A DNA stretch of 64,000 nt from Bidens hawaiensis (GCA_021521415.1 JAIQDT010004225.1:124001-188000), one strand, 5' to 3'. Shown: positions 37,184 through 48,683, counted from the first letter of the stretch. Made by a program: numbers and translations. Notes: generated by a model from the letters alone, not told the origin.

Positions 37184-37889
37184 GGTCATGTTCCTTGTTT
37201 GGAAGGAATTCAAAGGAATGTGATTTTAAATCCCATGAATTGATACGTTCGTTTCATTAAATGAAAGAATGGGAATGGAAACTAAATCCCATCAAATCCT
37301 ACATTTCATAGGATTTAAAATCCCACTTATTTTATAAGGATTGTTATGGAAAATAAAGGATTGTTTTATTAACCCTAATCACTAGGGGTGGCAAATAGGT
37401 TGGGTCGAAACGAGTCATGGGTCGGAACGGGTTAGGGTCAAAAGGTTTGGTCGGAACTGGTCAAAACGAGTTTCGGGTCGTTTTTTTTTTTTGAAGAACG
37501 AGGGCAAAGACGGAAACGTTTTAGTTTTTTTACATTTTTTGTTTTTGATTTATATTTTGAGTTATGATTTTTTTATTATTTTTTTTGAATTTTTTTTGGA
37601 GGGGTTTTTATTGTTAATAAAAACCCTTAAAAAAATCCAAAAAAAAATAATAATAATAAAATCATAACTCAAAATATAAATCGAAAATGAAAAATGTAAA
37701 AAAACTAAAATGTTTCCTTCGTTGTCCTCCTTCTTAAAAAAAAAATCGAGAATGAAGAAGATTCTAATTCCATTACATATTAACCAACCAAACACATGAA
37801 AGGGATTCTCAAACATTCCATTTCATTCCAATTCCAAATCCAATTCCAATTTCAAATCCTTTAAAAAAATCCGTGAACCGAACGAGCCC
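37184..37889. mobile_element. PIF/Harbinger-like MITE
   Basis: The 3-bp target TAA flanks both sides (37181-37183 and 37890-37892). Terminal sequences GGTCATGTTC and, inverted, GGGCTCGTTC match at 7 of 10 positions. Subterminal text is rich in GGAATTCAAAGGAATG-like and CCAATTCCAATTTC-like phrases. No transposase. A TAGGGGTGGCAAATAGG motif near 37383 suggests a further nested fragment. Confidence 0.5.
37476..37750. repeat. Long inverted repeat (hairpin), arms ~135 bp
   Basis: The left arm (CGGAAACGTTTTAG, then GATTTATATTTTGAGTTATG) is mirrored by the right arm (CATAACTCAAAATATAAATC, then CTAAAATGTTTCC). The centre is near 37613 (TTGTTAATAA). Outer arms also pair, GAAGAACGAGGGCAAAG with CGTTGTCCTCCTTC, with some mismatches. 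Transcription across it would give a long double-stranded RNA. Confidence 0.85.
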
Positions 37890-38594
37890 TAAATAAACAT
37901 CTTTGTAAACTTTTAATATATATGAAGGTTAATGACGTACAAATTGTTTTTAAAGTGCTAACTTAGAAAGTGATAAGAATGCGACGTTTGCCTTGGGGCG
38001 TCGAGTGTTCGGTTTGGTCCTTTACTTTGACCGCTATCAATTTTCTTTATTAAATGGAGTATTTGTCATTGTGTTATACATGTGAGGGAAAAATATATAA
38101 TTTCAACCTCATAACAAAATCCCTTTAATTTTAAATCAAAAATCAAATATTTGATATGGGACCCACCCTCGCTACCCCTGCCAAAGAACCAATGTTTTCG
38201 CACCGGCGGTTTCTACTTCATTCACTTTTTTGTAATTTAAAAAACTTAAAACAAAAAAAATTGTTAAAATGCAATATTTATTCATCTTTTTTAAAAAATA
38301 TACATGCACAAAATTCGTTTTTACATGCATAGGTAAACATTTACAAGTAAAACAACAAAACATATGAACATTTTAATAGGTTTTATTTATATAAATTTGA
38401 CAGATTTATATAAAAGGTAATATGAACCAATGAAACAAATAAACGAATTAGGTTTGTTCTCATACTCATCATAAAAGTCTTGTGAAATTTGACAGATTTA
38501 TATAAAAGTCCTGTTATTTTTAGTGCCAGCAATTTCACAAGTTATTCCGTGCGTCTTCTTGGTAAAGTAGGAGAAATTTACATAGCATGCTTAC

Positions 38595-40648
38595 TGTAAC
38601 ACCCCGACCAAAGGCGGATTATACATCGGGGCGCCACATATTGTTTCATTACTCGTGACACTATTGGGTGTCAATATTTAATAAATATATTCATTCACGC
38701 ATGCGCAACGTATACATAAGATATAAATAAACCAACATAAATCAATATATTATAAATCAAAATATTCGAACAGCAATAACTTGTCTTGATACATTTTAAT
38801 CTAGGTCCAAAAGTAAAAACGTCCTATGTGTCCACACGCTCCAAAACAGCTACTGCAAACCTGAACATGTGTTAAAATAAACGTCAAACACTTGCGTGTT
38901 GGTGAGAAATCAAGTTTAATACAATACATAGATAACAATAAATCTGCGCGCAACACGTGTATGTCTGGTGTTTAACAAGGGTGCAATCAGATTGTGATCA
39001 AGCCTAGATAGATCATAGCTCATAGTTCATAGTTCAATCCGTGCTCCCAATTGAGCACAAAAACGAGAAAACATCTGTGCAAGTGTAAACAAAGAAAACC
39101 GTAAACGATAGGTCTCCCGTGTTCATCTAATGGATCCATGAAAACTTCGGAATAGGCCGAACAAAGCGGTTAATGATACACACATACAAATAAACAGCCA
39201 AGTAAACGTCCTCAACACATGGGATACTGCGCGACTAAAGTTCATAAACAAGTTTAAGACTCTAAGTTTGTATGAACACATGAACATCCCAAAACATTAA
39301 AAATAAAAAGGGATTAGGTACGAGATTACTCACTTGATAAACGATGCGGTGAAAGATAAAGCAAGAACCAACTTTAAACAAGCACAAGTTAACCTATAAA
39401 TAAGATTATTGTTTTAATGATTTGTTTTAAGTCTTGATTATAAGTTAGCATAATTAATAAGTAAATTATTATATATAGTATATATATATTACCGGAAAAG
39501 CAGGGCAGAACAGGGAGGAAGACGGAGGCAGAGAGGGAGGCGGCAGAGAGAGCAAGGAGAACAGGAGAGATTAAGTGTTTGTGTGTGTAGTGTTAAGAAA
39601 AATAAGATTATTATTTATAGGAAAACCCTAGGAGACATAAATCCAGAAAAAGGGGAAAAGATTCCAAGACAAACAGAACAAGACAAAACAAAAGATAACA
39701 AAAGATATCAAAAGCAAGTAAAAGATATCAAGAGATATGGCAGCAGGGAAAAAGAGAAAAAGGCTGACAGGGAACAGTAAAAAGGCATGGGCGGTTCAGA
39801 AAAAGGTACTGGTCAAGCATGGCAAAAGCAGATTCTCAAAAGATTATGTCAGTCACTTTATCTGCCAACCAATGGGGTTGGCGCGCATGCTGCGCCGAAA
39901 GTAACTTTTCAGACATAAAGCAGATTAGGTCAACATCACAAAAGATAAGACAACACAAAAGCAACGGCTAGATTAAACAGAAGAAAAGACTCAAGACATA
40001 GCGCGAGAAGGCTGGAGCGCGAAGGCAAAAGTGCGCGAGCGCGAAGGCAGACAGAACCAACCTTAACGCGTCGCGGGAAGAATCACATTTCTTAGCGCGC
40101 CGCGGGAGGAACTAAAATTCCTAGCGCGCCGCAGGAAGAACTATAATTCTTCGCGCGTCAAGGGATGAACTACGATTCTTAGCGCGCTGCGAGAAGAACT
40201 ACAAATCCTTAGCGCGTCGCGGGAAGAACTACCGTTCTTAGCGCGCTGCGAGAAGAATTACAAATCCTAAGCGCGCTGCGAGAAGAGTTCGTCTCGCGAA
40301 TCGCTGAAACAGGTGGTCTTCACGCAGGATTCCTTGTAAGGGGTCTGGCGCGTGGAGCTGCGCAGACAACCTTAGGCGGGAAGGAACAAAGGACAAGCAA
40401 GGAGTTAGAAGAAAAAGAGGGAAACAAGGCGTAAGGGCGGGACGGCGACAAGAGGGAAAAGAAGGCGGAAAGAGAGGAGAGGGACGGGACGGCGGAAAGA
40501 AAGAGAGAGAAAGAGGCGGGAAGGAAAATACATTATTATTATTATTAAAAGTAAAATATAAGTATAAATAAATACTAAATCATAAAAGAAAGAGATCGGG
40601 TCAGAGAAACGGGTACCTGGGTCGGGTCGGATCAGGGCAGATGTTACA
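38595..40648 (-). repeat. 3' LTR of the full-length Ty3/gypsy element
   Basis: Bounded by TGTAACACCCCGACC at the left and CAGATGTTACA at the right on the + strand. It contains about seven ~35-bp GC-rich units of TTAGCGCGCTGCGAGAAGAA type (40062-40280). A purine-rich tract on the + strand (40380-40530) makes Glu/Arg-Lys-rich false ORFs. Confidence 0.95.
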
Positions 40649-40665
40649 GTCTCCTCTACTTTAAG
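40649..40665 (-). promoter_or_regulatory. Polypurine tract of the Ty3/gypsy element
   Basis: On the minus strand AAAGTAGAGGAGAC lies immediately before the TGTAAC start of the 3' LTR. This is the position of the plus-strand DNA primer in LTR retrotransposons. Confidence 0.75.
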
Positions 40666-40682
40666 AAATTTCGTCCCGAAAT

Positions 40683-42293
40683 TTATCTCGAAGTAGGTTG
40701 CGCAGAGAACAGGTGCGGGTACTTGATCTTCATTTGATCTTCCCTTTCCCATGTAAACTCGGCTCCGCGCTTGGACTCCCAGCGAACTTTCACGATAGGG
40801 ATACGACTGCGCTTGGTTTGCTTTACCTCGCGATCCATAATCTCAACAGGCTTCTCAACGAAATGCATAGTTTCATCAACTTGAACTTCATCAAGTGGAA
40901 TGTGAAGGTTCTCGTCAGCTAAACACTTCTTGAGATTGGATACATGGAACGTTGGATGCACATTACTGAGCGCGGGCGGCAGGTCTAGTCTGTAGGTAAC
41001 TTTTCCTACACGCGCGAGAATCTTAAATGGTCCAACATATCGAGGAGCAAGCTTACCCTTCTTCCCAAAGCGGACAACACCTTTCCAAGGCGACACTTTG
41101 AGGAGAACAAGATCACCAACTTGAAATTCGAGAGGCTTCCGCCTACGATCTGCGTAACTCTTCTGTCGGCTTCTGGCAGTCAGCAGATGATCACGGATTT
41201 TGGCGATTTTATCGGTTGTCTTTTGAACAAGTTCGGGTCCTGTGATTTGAGTTTCACCCACTTCGCTCCAACAGATCGGGGAGCGGCACTTACGACCGTA
41301 AAGTGCTTCAAATGGGGCCATACCGATACTGGAATGATAGCTGTTATTATAAGAGAACTCGATCAAAGGCAGGTGCGAATCCCAATTACCTCCAAAATCA
41401 AGAACACAAGATCGGAGCATATCCTCAAGAGTTTGAATAGTTCGCTCAGACTGACCGTCAGTCTGAGGATGATACGCCGTACTCATGTCCAAGCGAGTTC
41501 CTAGCGCAGATTGGAGAGATTTCCAAAAGCGAGATATAAAACGGCCATCGCGATCGGATATGATGCTCAAAGGAGTACCATGGCGGCAGACAATTTCCTT
41601 GACATAAAGCTGCGCGAGTTGCTCAACACGGTAGTTTTCACGAATGGGCAGAAAGTGAGCAGACTTAGTCAATCGATCCACTATTACCCAAATGCTATCA
41701 TGTTTGCTTGCTGTCAAAGGTAACTTGGTAATAAAGTCCATCGCTACACATTCCCATTTCCACGTAGGAATTTCTGGTTGTTCGAGCAAACCAGATGGGC
41801 GTTGGTGTTCAGCTTTTACTTTAGAACAAGTCAGGCATCTAGCTACGAACACAGCAATATCCTTTTTCATACCGGGCCACCAATAAGTAATGCACAAATC
41901 CTTGTACATCTTATCAGCGCCGGGATGAATGGAATACCGAGATTTATGCGCTTCACTCAGGATATCGGCGCGAAGATTCTCATCAAAGGGAATCCAGATG
42001 CGATTAAGATAGCAGAGAATTCCACTCAGATTAGGGACAAAGTGTGCATCCGCGCCACACGCTAACTCGGCGCGAAGGTTACCATTACTGATAGATGCAC
42101 GCTGCGCGTCACGAATACGCGATTCAAGGTTGCTTTGAATCGGCGCAAAGTGAAGATGCGTGCGCGGCAAAATACAGTTAAGCTGGCAGGGTTTTCGGCT
42201 GAGCGCATCGGCTACCACATTAGCCTTACCAGGATGATACCGGATCTCACAATCGTAATCGCTGATGAGTTCGTTCCATCGGCGTTGCCTCAT
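40683..42293 (-). CDS. Retrotransposon integrase region (RNase H end, integrase, chromodomain-like tail)
   Basis: Continues in the same frame as the upstream polyprotein after a single stop codon. It starts within the RNase H/connection sequence [21 protein letters not shown] zinc-binding H-H-C-C module follows ([10 protein letters not shown] ... [11 protein letters not shown]). The catalytic integrase core follows with [17 protein letters not shown] and the [12 protein letters not shown] segment carrying the final Glu. The C-terminal part contains [13 protein letters not shown] and a chromodomain-like stretch ([10 protein letters not shown] ... [10 protein letters not shown]). The integrase joins element DNA to the genome. 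In an active element this would be part of one Pol polyprotein, so the separation is a lesion. The initiating Met is formal. Confidence 0.92.
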   Translation of the reverse strand: MRQRRWNELISDYDCEIRYHPGKANVVADALSRKPCQLNCILPRTHLHFAPIQSNLESRIRDAQRASISNGNLRAELACGADAHFVPNLSGILCYLNRIWIPFDENLRADILSEAHKSRYSIHPGADKMYKDLCITYWWPGMKKDIAVFVARCLTCSKVKAEHQRPSGLLEQPEIPTWKWECVAMDFITKLPLTASKHDSIWVIVDRLTKSAHFLPIRENYRVEQLAQLYVKEIVCRHGTPLSIISDRDGRFISRFWKSLQSALGTRLDMSTAYHPQTDGQSERTIQTLEDMLRSCVLDFGGNWDSHLPLIEFSYNNSYHSSIGMAPFEALYGRKCRSPICWSEVGETQITGPELVQKTTDKIAKIRDHLLTARSRQKSYADRRRKPLEFQVGDLVLLKVSPWKGVVRFGKKGKLAPRYVGPFKILARVGKVTYRLDLPPALSNVHPTFHVSNLKKCLADENLHIPLDEVQVDETMHFVEKPVEIMDREVKQTKRSRIPIVKVRWESKRGAEFTWEREDQMKIKYPHLFSAQPTSR

Positions 42294-42305
42294 GTTGAGT
42301 TCCTT

Positions 42306-45302
42306 TTAATCAAAGATATGCTGAAGGCTTTTATGGTCAGTGTAAAGGATACACTTAGTACCATAAAGGTAGTGTCTCCAGATCTTCAAGGCAAAAACAA
42401 CTGCACCAAGTTCGAGGTCGTGAGTTGTATAATTCTTTTCATGAACCTTAAGTTGCCTTGATGCGTAAGCGATAACCTTGCCTCGTTGCATAAGAACACA
42501 ACCGAGACCTTGGTTGGATGCATCGCAATACACGACAAAATCATCATTACCCTCAGGTAGCGCAAGAACAGGAGCTTCACACAACAATCGCTTGAGCGAT
42601 AGGAAGGCTTCTTCTTGCTTCGAGCCCCAAATATACGGTTTACCTTTGTGCGTTAGAGCTGTTAAAGGCAAAGCGATCTTTGAGAAGTTCGAAATGAAAC
42701 GCCGGTAATAACCAGCTAAGCCCAGAAAGGAACGGATCTCAGAAGGAGAGGATGGCGTAATCCAGTTCTTGATTGCTTCAATTTTGGATGGGTCGACATG
42801 AATACCCATCTTGTTAACAACATGGCCAAGAAACTGTACTTCATCCGACCAAAATTCACACTTGGAAAGCTTAGCATAGAGCTGCTCGGTTCGAAGCTTC
42901 TGCAACACCAACCGGAGATGTTGCTCATGCTCGGCCTTGGTCTTAGAATACACCAGAACATCATCGATAAACAAAATCACGAATTTATCCAAGAAAGGCC
43001 TACACACCCGATTCATTAGATCCATGAAAACGGCGGGTGCGTTGGTTAAACCGAAGGACATGACCAAGAATTCAAAATGGCCATAACGAGTTCGAAAAGC
43101 AGTCTTCGGAACATCTTCATCGCGGATGCGCAACTGGTGATAGCCAGAGCGGAGATCAATCTTCGAGAAACAAGAGGCACCTTGGAGTTGATCAAAGAGG
43201 TCGTCAATACGCGGTAAGGGATACCGGTTTTTAATGGTGAGTTTGTTCAACTCGCGGTAATCAATACACATGCGAAACGATCCATCTTTCTTTTTAACGA
43301 ACAACACCGGAGCACCCCAGGGCGAAGAGCTAGGGCGAATAAATCCTTTAGCAGTCAACTCTTGAAGTTGACTTGCCAATTCTTGCATCTCAGCGGGCGC
43401 AAGACGGTAATGAGATTTAGCTACGGGGAAAGCACCAGGGACAAGATCAATACGGAACTCGACTTCACGAGCGGGAGGGATACCAGGAAGATCATCAGGA
43501 AAAACTTCAGGGAAATCACGCACGACAGGGATATCGCGAAGCTTCTTCTTTCCTTCATCGGGTTTAACCACATGGGCTAGAAATGCAACACACTTCTTCC
43601 GCATGAGTCTTTGGGCTTCGGCGCAAGACATAAGCTTAAGACCACTGGAGGGTTTTTCGCCGTAGATGTGAAGATCACCATTTTCTCGAGGAATGCGAAT
43701 CAACTTCTTGGCGCAAATAACTTCGGCGCGATTATTCGAGAGCCAGTCCATACCAATGATAACATCAAAGCTCCCAAGAGGCATGGGGATGAGGTCGATC
43801 AGGAAATCGTTTTCGTTAAGGTTAAGCGTGCAATTTTTAATCACAGAGTTAATTAAAACAGTTTCACCGTTAGCCAATTCAACTGAAAAATTTTCTTTTA
43901 AATCGCTGCGCGGTCGCGCAAGCTTCTGCTCAAAAGCGCGAGAGATAAAACTTCGATCGGCGCCAGTATCAAAAAGTACAGAAGCATAAAATCCGTTAAG
44001 CAAAAAGGTACCATTGACTACGTCATTATTCGCTTGCGCTTGGTGCGCGGTTATGTTAAAAGCTCGTCCGCGCGTCACTTGGTTCGAAATCTGGTTCACC
44101 GGATTCGCTTGCGTAATCTGAACTTGTAGTCTCGGGCACGCGTTCCGGAAATGACTGGGATCACCGCAGTTGAAGCACGATTTGGGTCGTGGGTTTTGGT
44201 AGGTTGGTTGTGGGTTCTGCGGGTAGACTGGTGGTGTTGGCGCAATTGGGTTGGCGGGAGGGACTCTACAGTATTCGGCAGAGTGACCAACGCGGCCACA
44301 TCGGTTACATTGTCGACACGGGGTTTGGGTTGGGTGGTGAAGTCTACAGGTTGGGCAAAATGGTTGGTTTCCTGTGTAAGGTTTCTTAGGTGGCGGCGCA
44401 GGGAGTGCGGGATTGGTTAAGGCATAGTTATGGACTACAGGAGGTGTTGGGTAGGTTGACAGTGGGTTAGGCGCGTAAACTGGAGGTTGGTAGATGGGTT
44501 GCTGGGCAATGGGCGGGTTGGTAAGCGCATAGGCTTTGCGCCTGCGCTTGAGGTTGTTACGGTTTGAGGGTTCTGGTTTGGTTTCTGTTGGTTCAGGGGC
44601 AGTCTTGGTGAGTTTGGTCTTCTCAGCTCCCCGCAGGAACAGGGTTCCTGCTCTGACATGGTTGTCGCTGAGCACAGCGGCCAACTCGATGGCGTCAGAG
44701 AGGGTAACTGGGTTTCTAGCCCATACAGAATCTTGAATTTCCATGGGGAGACCCCCAAGAAATTTCTCTATGGCTCGGCGGGAAGGGGTAACAAGGTGAG
44801 GGACAAGCAGGCTTAGTTCATGGAAGCGCGTCGCGTACTCGCGCGCTTCACCGCTGTATTGCTTCAAGTTCCAGAATTCCTCCTCTAGGCGCTTAATTTC
44901 GTTTGGAGGGCAGAATTCTCGCGTCAGAATTTCCTTGAATTCCTCCCATGTCATGCTAGAAGCAGCCTCTGCGCCACGCGCATGAGCTACTCCATTCCAC
45001 CATGTAAGCGCTCTAGATTCCAGGACACTGGAAGCATACAGGGTTCGTCTGTCTGAGGGGCATTGGGTGTGGAGGAAAGTGTTTTCAATCTTCTCGAGCC
45101 ATTGGAGCATCACGGTGGCTCCTTCAAGACCTGTGAACTTCGGAGGGTTACCCGCGTTGAAGGATTTAATGTTGTAACCAGAGGTGTTGGTATTGTTTTG
45201 GCTCAAAGCTTGGGCTATTGCGGCGGCCATTTCCTGGGAACGTTGCTGTCTACGCATGCGCGAGGCTTCTCTTCTCTGAAATCGGCGAGATAGCGGAGGC
45301 AT
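42306..45302 (-). CDS. Retrotransposon Gag-protease-RT-RNase H polyprotein (998 aa)
   Basis: The ATG at 45302 opens [16 protein letters not shown]. The Gag domain covers roughly residues 45-220. Two CCHC zinc knuckles follow, [14 protein letters not shown] at ~332-345 and [14 protein letters not shown] at ~376-389. The aspartic protease motif LFDTGADRS is at ~443-451. Reverse transcriptase spans ~625-830 with [10 protein letters not shown] and the FIDD catalytic box at ~778-781. RNase H begins at ~920 with catalytic Asp in YCDAS, Glu in HDLEL and Asp in TDHKS. Translation stops after SLQHIFD at a TAA (42306-42308 on the + strand). Related elements have a glutamine here, so one CAA-to-TAA change explains it. 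All other motifs are intact. Confidence 0.94.
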   Translation of the reverse strand: MPPLSRRFQRREASRMRRQQRSQEMAAAIAQALSQNNTNTSGYNIKSFNAGNPPKFTGLEGATVMLQWLEKIENTFLHTQCPSDRRTLYASSVLESRALTWWNGVAHARGAEAASSMTWEEFKEILTREFCPPNEIKRLEEEFWNLKQYSGEAREYATRFHELSLLVPHLVTPSRRAIEKFLGGLPMEIQDSVWARNPVTLSDAIELAAVLSDNHVRAGTLFLRGAEKTKLTKTAPEPTETKPEPSNRNNLKRRRKAYALTNPPIAQQPIYQPPVYAPNPLSTYPTPPVVHNYALTNPALPAPPPKKPYTGNQPFCPTCRLHHPTQTPCRQCNRCGRVGHSAEYCRVPPANPIAPTPPVYPQNPQPTYQNPRPKSCFNCGDPSHFRNACPRLQVQITQANPVNQISNQVTRGRAFNITAHQAQANNDVVNGTFLLNGFYASVLFDTGADRSFISRAFEQKLARPRSDLKENFSVELANGETVLINSVIKNCTLNLNENDFLIDLIPMPLGSFDVIIGMDWLSNNRAEVICAKKLIRIPRENGDLHIYGEKPSSGLKLMSCAEAQRLMRKKCVAFLAHVVKPDEGKKKLRDIPVVRDFPEVFPDDLPGIPPAREVEFRIDLVPGAFPVAKSHYRLAPAEMQELASQLQELTAKGFIRPSSSPWGAPVLFVKKKDGSFRMCIDYRELNKLTIKNRYPLPRIDDLFDQLQGASCFSKIDLRSGYHQLRIRDEDVPKTAFRTRYGHFEFLVMSFGLTNAPAVFMDLMNRVCRPFLDKFVILFIDDVLVYSKTKAEHEQHLRLVLQKLRTEQLYAKLSKCEFWSDEVQFLGHVVNKMGIHVDPSKIEAIKNWITPSSPSEIRSFLGLAGYYRRFISNFSKIALPLTALTHKGKPYIWGSKQEEAFLSLKRLLCEAPVLALPEGNDDFVVYCDASNQGLGCVLMQRGKVIAYASRQLKVHEKNYTTHDLELGAVVFALKIWRHYLYGTKCILYTDHKSLQHIFD

Positions 45303-45940
45303 TCTATAAAAGTTTTAATTTTAGTTAATATCTTGGTTTTAGCACAAGGTATAACCTCGAAAAGCTTGGTTTCACGGAGTTAGATACTATCAAAAGTTAA
45401 AGTAAAATAAATGACCCTAAATGCAGACTTAATAAAGGTAACAAACTCGAATCAAGAATCGACAATTCATGTATCACCATGACTTTCCGAATTCCCAATT
45501 TAAAATATACGAGCAAACGAGTATTGGGGATTGACGATTCATGTATCACCATGACTTTTCAATCTTCAATACAAAATATACAAGAAAATGAGTATTGGAG
45601 GTTGACAATTCATGTATCACCATGACTTTTCAAGTCTCCAACCTCAGAACATAATCGTAAATGGAGATTGAAAATCAACTATTCATGTATCACCATGACT
45701 TTTCGGATTTTCAAACCCAACAAACGAATATGTAAGAAAATCAATAAAAATCGAAATTCAGCAAAAGTCGAAATATCGCGAAATAAATCATAAAATCATA
45801 TACTGCGCAAGCGCGAGCATTTTCATAAACAACGAGTAATTAACAATAAGCGCGCAAACATGAGAATTCTCTCATGCGCGAGAAGGGACTCTTAGGTATT
45901 CTAGGCCGTTACGTCTAACCACCTATCCTAAAGTCAACGA
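45303..45940 (-). other. Leader of the Ty3/gypsy element between primer site and gag
   Basis: Untranslated region. It contains the four-copy 22-mer array at 45440-45725. Closer to the LTR there is a GCGC-rich stretch with GCGCAAGCGCGAGC and CTCATGCGCGAGAAG (45800-45890). No ORF. Confidence 0.85.
45440..45725 (-). repeat. Four identical 22-mers at 71-73 bp spacing in the leader
   Basis: A perfectly conserved 22-base core (+ strand, begins ATTCATGTATCACCATGA, ends CTTT) lies at 45465-45486, 45537-45558, 45608-45629 and 45681-45702. The flanks diverge but remain self-complementary, for example GTATTGGGGATTGA against TCAATCTTCAATAC around copy 2 and TTGAAAATC-type arms around copy 4. Each unit could therefore present the core as a loop. 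The location between primer site and gag suits an RNA packaging or dimerisation signal (inference). Confidence 0.85.
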
Positions 45941-45953
45941 GCTCTGATACCAA
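45941..45953 (-). promoter_or_regulatory. Primer binding site, initiator tRNA-Met
   Basis: On the minus strand TTGGTATCAGAGC lies two bases inside the 5' LTR. It is complementary to the 3' end of plant initiator tRNA-Met, the usual primer for Ty3/gypsy chromoviruses and many Ty1/copia elements. Confidence 0.92.
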
Positions 45954-45955
45954 TC

Positions 45956-48006
45956 TGTAACACCCCGACCAAAGGCGGATTATACATCGGGGCGCCACAT
46001 ATTGTTTCATTACTCGTGACACTATTGGGTGTCAATATTTAATAAATATATTCATTCACGCATGCGCAACGTATACATAAGATATAAATAAACCAACATA
46101 AATCAATATATTATAAATCAAAATATTCGAACAGCAATAACTTGTCTTGATACATTTTAATCTAGGTCCAAAAGTAAAAACGTCCTATGTGTCCACACGC
46201 TCCAAAACAGCTACTGCAAACCTGAACATGTGTTAAAATAAACGTCAAACACTTGCGTGTTGGTGAGAAATCAAGTTTAATACAATACATAGATAACAAT
46301 AAATCTGCGCGCAACACGTGTATGTCTGGTGTTTAACAAGGGTGCAATCAGATTGTGATCAAGCCTAGATAGATCATAGCTCATAGTTCATAGTTCAATC
46401 CGTGCTCCCAATTGAGCACAAAAACGAGAAAACATCTGTGCAAGTGTAAACAAAGAAAACCGTAAACGATAGGTCTCCCGTGTTCATCTAATGGATCCAT
46501 GAAAACTTCGGAATAGGCCGAACAAAGCGGTTAATGATACACACATACAAATAAACAGCCAAGTAAACGTCCTCAACACATGGGATACTGCGCGACTAAA
46601 GTTCATAAACAAGTTTAAGACTCTAAGTTTGTATGAACACATGAACATCCCAAAACATTAAAAATAAAAAGGGATTAGGTACGAGATTACTCACTTGATA
46701 AACGATGCGGTGAAAGATAAAGCAAGAACCAACTTTAAACAAGCACAAGTTAACCTATAAATAAGATTATTGTTTTAATGATTTGTTTTAAGTCTTGATT
46801 ATAAGTTAGCATAATTAATAAGTAAATTATTATATATAGTATATATATATTACCGGAAAAGCAGGGCAGAACAGGGAGGAAGACGGAGGCAGAGAGGGAG
46901 GCGGCAGAGAGAGCAAGGAGAACAGGAGAGATTAAGTGTTTGTGTGTGTAGTGTTAAGAAAAATAAGATTATTATTTATAGGAAAACCCTAGGAGACATA
47001 AATCCAGAAAAAGGGGAAAAGATTCCAAGACAAACAGAACAAGACAAAACAAAAGATAACAAAAGATATCAAAAGCAAGTAAAAGATATCAAGAGATATG
47101 GCAGCAGGGAAAAAGAGAAAAAGGCTGACAGGGAACAGTAAAAAGGCATGGGCGGTTCAGAAAAAGGTACTGGTCAAGCATGGCAAAAGCAGATTCTCAA
47201 AAGATTATGTCAGTCACTTTATCTGCCAACCAATGGGGTTGGCGCGCATGCTGCGCCGAAAGTAACTTTTCAGACATAAAGCAGATTAGGTCAACAGCAC
47301 AAAAGATAAGACAACACAAAAGCAACGGCTAGATTAAACAGAAGAAAAGACTCAAGACATAGCGCGAGAAGGCTGGAGCGCGAAGGCAAAAGTGCGCGAG
47401 CGCGAAGGCAGACAGAACCAACCTTAACGCGTCGCGGGAAGAATCACATTTCTTAGCGCGCCGCGGGAGGAACTAAAATTCCTAGCGCGCCGCGGGAAGA
47501 ACTATAATTCTTCGCGCGTCGAGGGATGAACTACGATTCTTAGCGCGCTGCGAGAAGAACTACAAATCCTTAGCGCGTCGCGGGAAGAACTACCGTTCTT
47601 AGCGCGCTGCGAGAAGAATTACAAATCCTAAGCGCGCTGCGAGAAGAGTTCGTCTCGCGAATCGCTGAAACAGGTGGTCTTCACGCAGGATTCCTTGTAA
47701 GGGGTCTGGCGCGTGGAGCTGCGCAGACAACCTTAGGCGGGAAGGAACAAAGGACAAGCAAGGAGTTAGAAGAAAAAGAGGGAAACAAGGCGTAAGGGCG
47801 GGACGGCGACAAGAGGGAAAAGAAGGCGGAAAGAGAGGAGAGGGACGGGACGGCGGAAAGAAAGAGAGAGAAAGAGGCGGGAAGGAAAATACATTATTAT
47901 TATTAAAAGTAAAATATAAGTATAAATAAATACTAAATCATAAAAGAAAGAGATCGGGTCAGAGAAACGGGTACCTGGGTCGGGTCGGATCAGGGCAGAT
48001 GTTACA
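45956..48006 (-). repeat. 5' LTR of the full-length Ty3/gypsy element
   Basis: Near-perfect copy of 38595-40648, shorter by one TTA in the ATTATT run near 47895. Visible substitutions are at about 47297 (G for T), 47490 (G for A) and 47521 (G for A). It carries the same GC-rich minisatellite at 47422-47650. Confidence 0.95.
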
Positions 48007-48011
48007 CTTAC

Positions 48012-48250
48012 TAATTTGGGTCAAGCCTAGACACATGCACAAATTAATTACGTCGAGGAGGGTGTCCCTTGAGAGTGAACGCGAAAGCAACATTCAGCTT
48101 CTAAACAAATATCTTTGAACCTTTTTTTGATATTTAAATGTATAACAATTAAGCAGGTTGAATCTTCTGCTAAATTAAGTATAATCTTGCATAATGGGTT
48201 GTCTAAGTAGAAGCGCGAAATCTGTTTTAAGTGACCCGTGTTGAACACGA
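48012..48250 (+). pseudogene. Promoter-and-ATG remnant of a lost family copy (F)
   Basis: After the retrotransposon the text runs TTTGGGTCAAGCCTAG, then TCCCTTGAGAG, CTAAACAAATATCTTTGAAC, GCTAAATTAAGTATAATC and ATAATGGGTTG. This mirrors the order of elements before copies D and E, including the first eight bases of the copy D coding start. After ATGGGTTG the similarity ends and a stop follows after six codons. With the 37 kb block it suggests a sixth copy whose coding region was deleted. Similarity is patchy, so this is tentative. Confidence 0.4.
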
Positions 48251-48683
48251 ATCCTTAGCCACAACCGTCAATATTTTGTTTGCTTTTTATGATAGTCAAG
48301 GTGCTTAGTCAAAGACCAAATGTGATGAAGACACAAGACCAAGCTATTACATGAAGTATCCGATGAAAGCACCATATCCTATCAATTTTGAATATAAAAA
48401 TCTGTATATTATATTTATTTTATTCGATTTTGTAAACGATATTGTACTCGTATATTTCCCATTACTAACGAGAGTATCGTTAGCGTTTATTTTATTTTAT
48501 TTTTAATAAAAGAGTGACCCATGTCCTACAGTCATCACTTGCCTTCCACTGCCACTGGTCAAATAGAAACATGGTTTTCATTTTTTCTTTTTTACATTTT
48601 ATATGCTAAACAATTATGACTTTACCTACGAGTTATACCAAGCGCAAAATTTTGATTACTACATATATTTACGCGTTACATAT

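Larger units (their letters stand above)
38595..48006 (-). mobile_element. Full-length Ty3/gypsy LTR retrotransposon (9.4 kb)
   Basis: The 5-bp target duplication CTTAC flanks it (38590-38594 and 48007-48011). LTRs lie at 38595-40648 and 45956-48006. Inside, on the minus strand, are an initiator tRNA-Met primer site, leader, gag-protease-RT-RNase H, integrase with a chromodomain-like tail, and a polypurine tract. RT before integrase defines Ty3/gypsy. The C-terminal chromodomain-like stretch and the tRNA-Met primer point to a plant chromovirus, perhaps Tekay/Del-like (inference). By eye the LTRs differ at about three bases plus one 3-bp indel, so insertion is recent. Confidence 0.95.

Noticed and set aside
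39583..39780. Lys/Asp-rich 65-aa ORF, repeated exactly at 46944-47141
   Set aside because: It lies in the purine-rich part of an LTR, and the repetition simply reflects the two LTRs.
41121..42065. Several + strand ORFs opposite the retrotransposon integrase (for example 41121-41504 and 41778-42065)
   Set aside because: They are antisense shadows of the integrase frame. The same shadows reappear at 62736-63857 in the second element, as expected from sequence identity.
45465..45702. Repeat-spacer arrangement resembling a CRISPR array (four identical 22-mers, ~50-bp spacers)
   Set aside because: It lies in the leader of a plant LTR retrotransposon, the spacers are homologous to each other, and there are no Cas genes. 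It is a tandem repeat with a conserved core.
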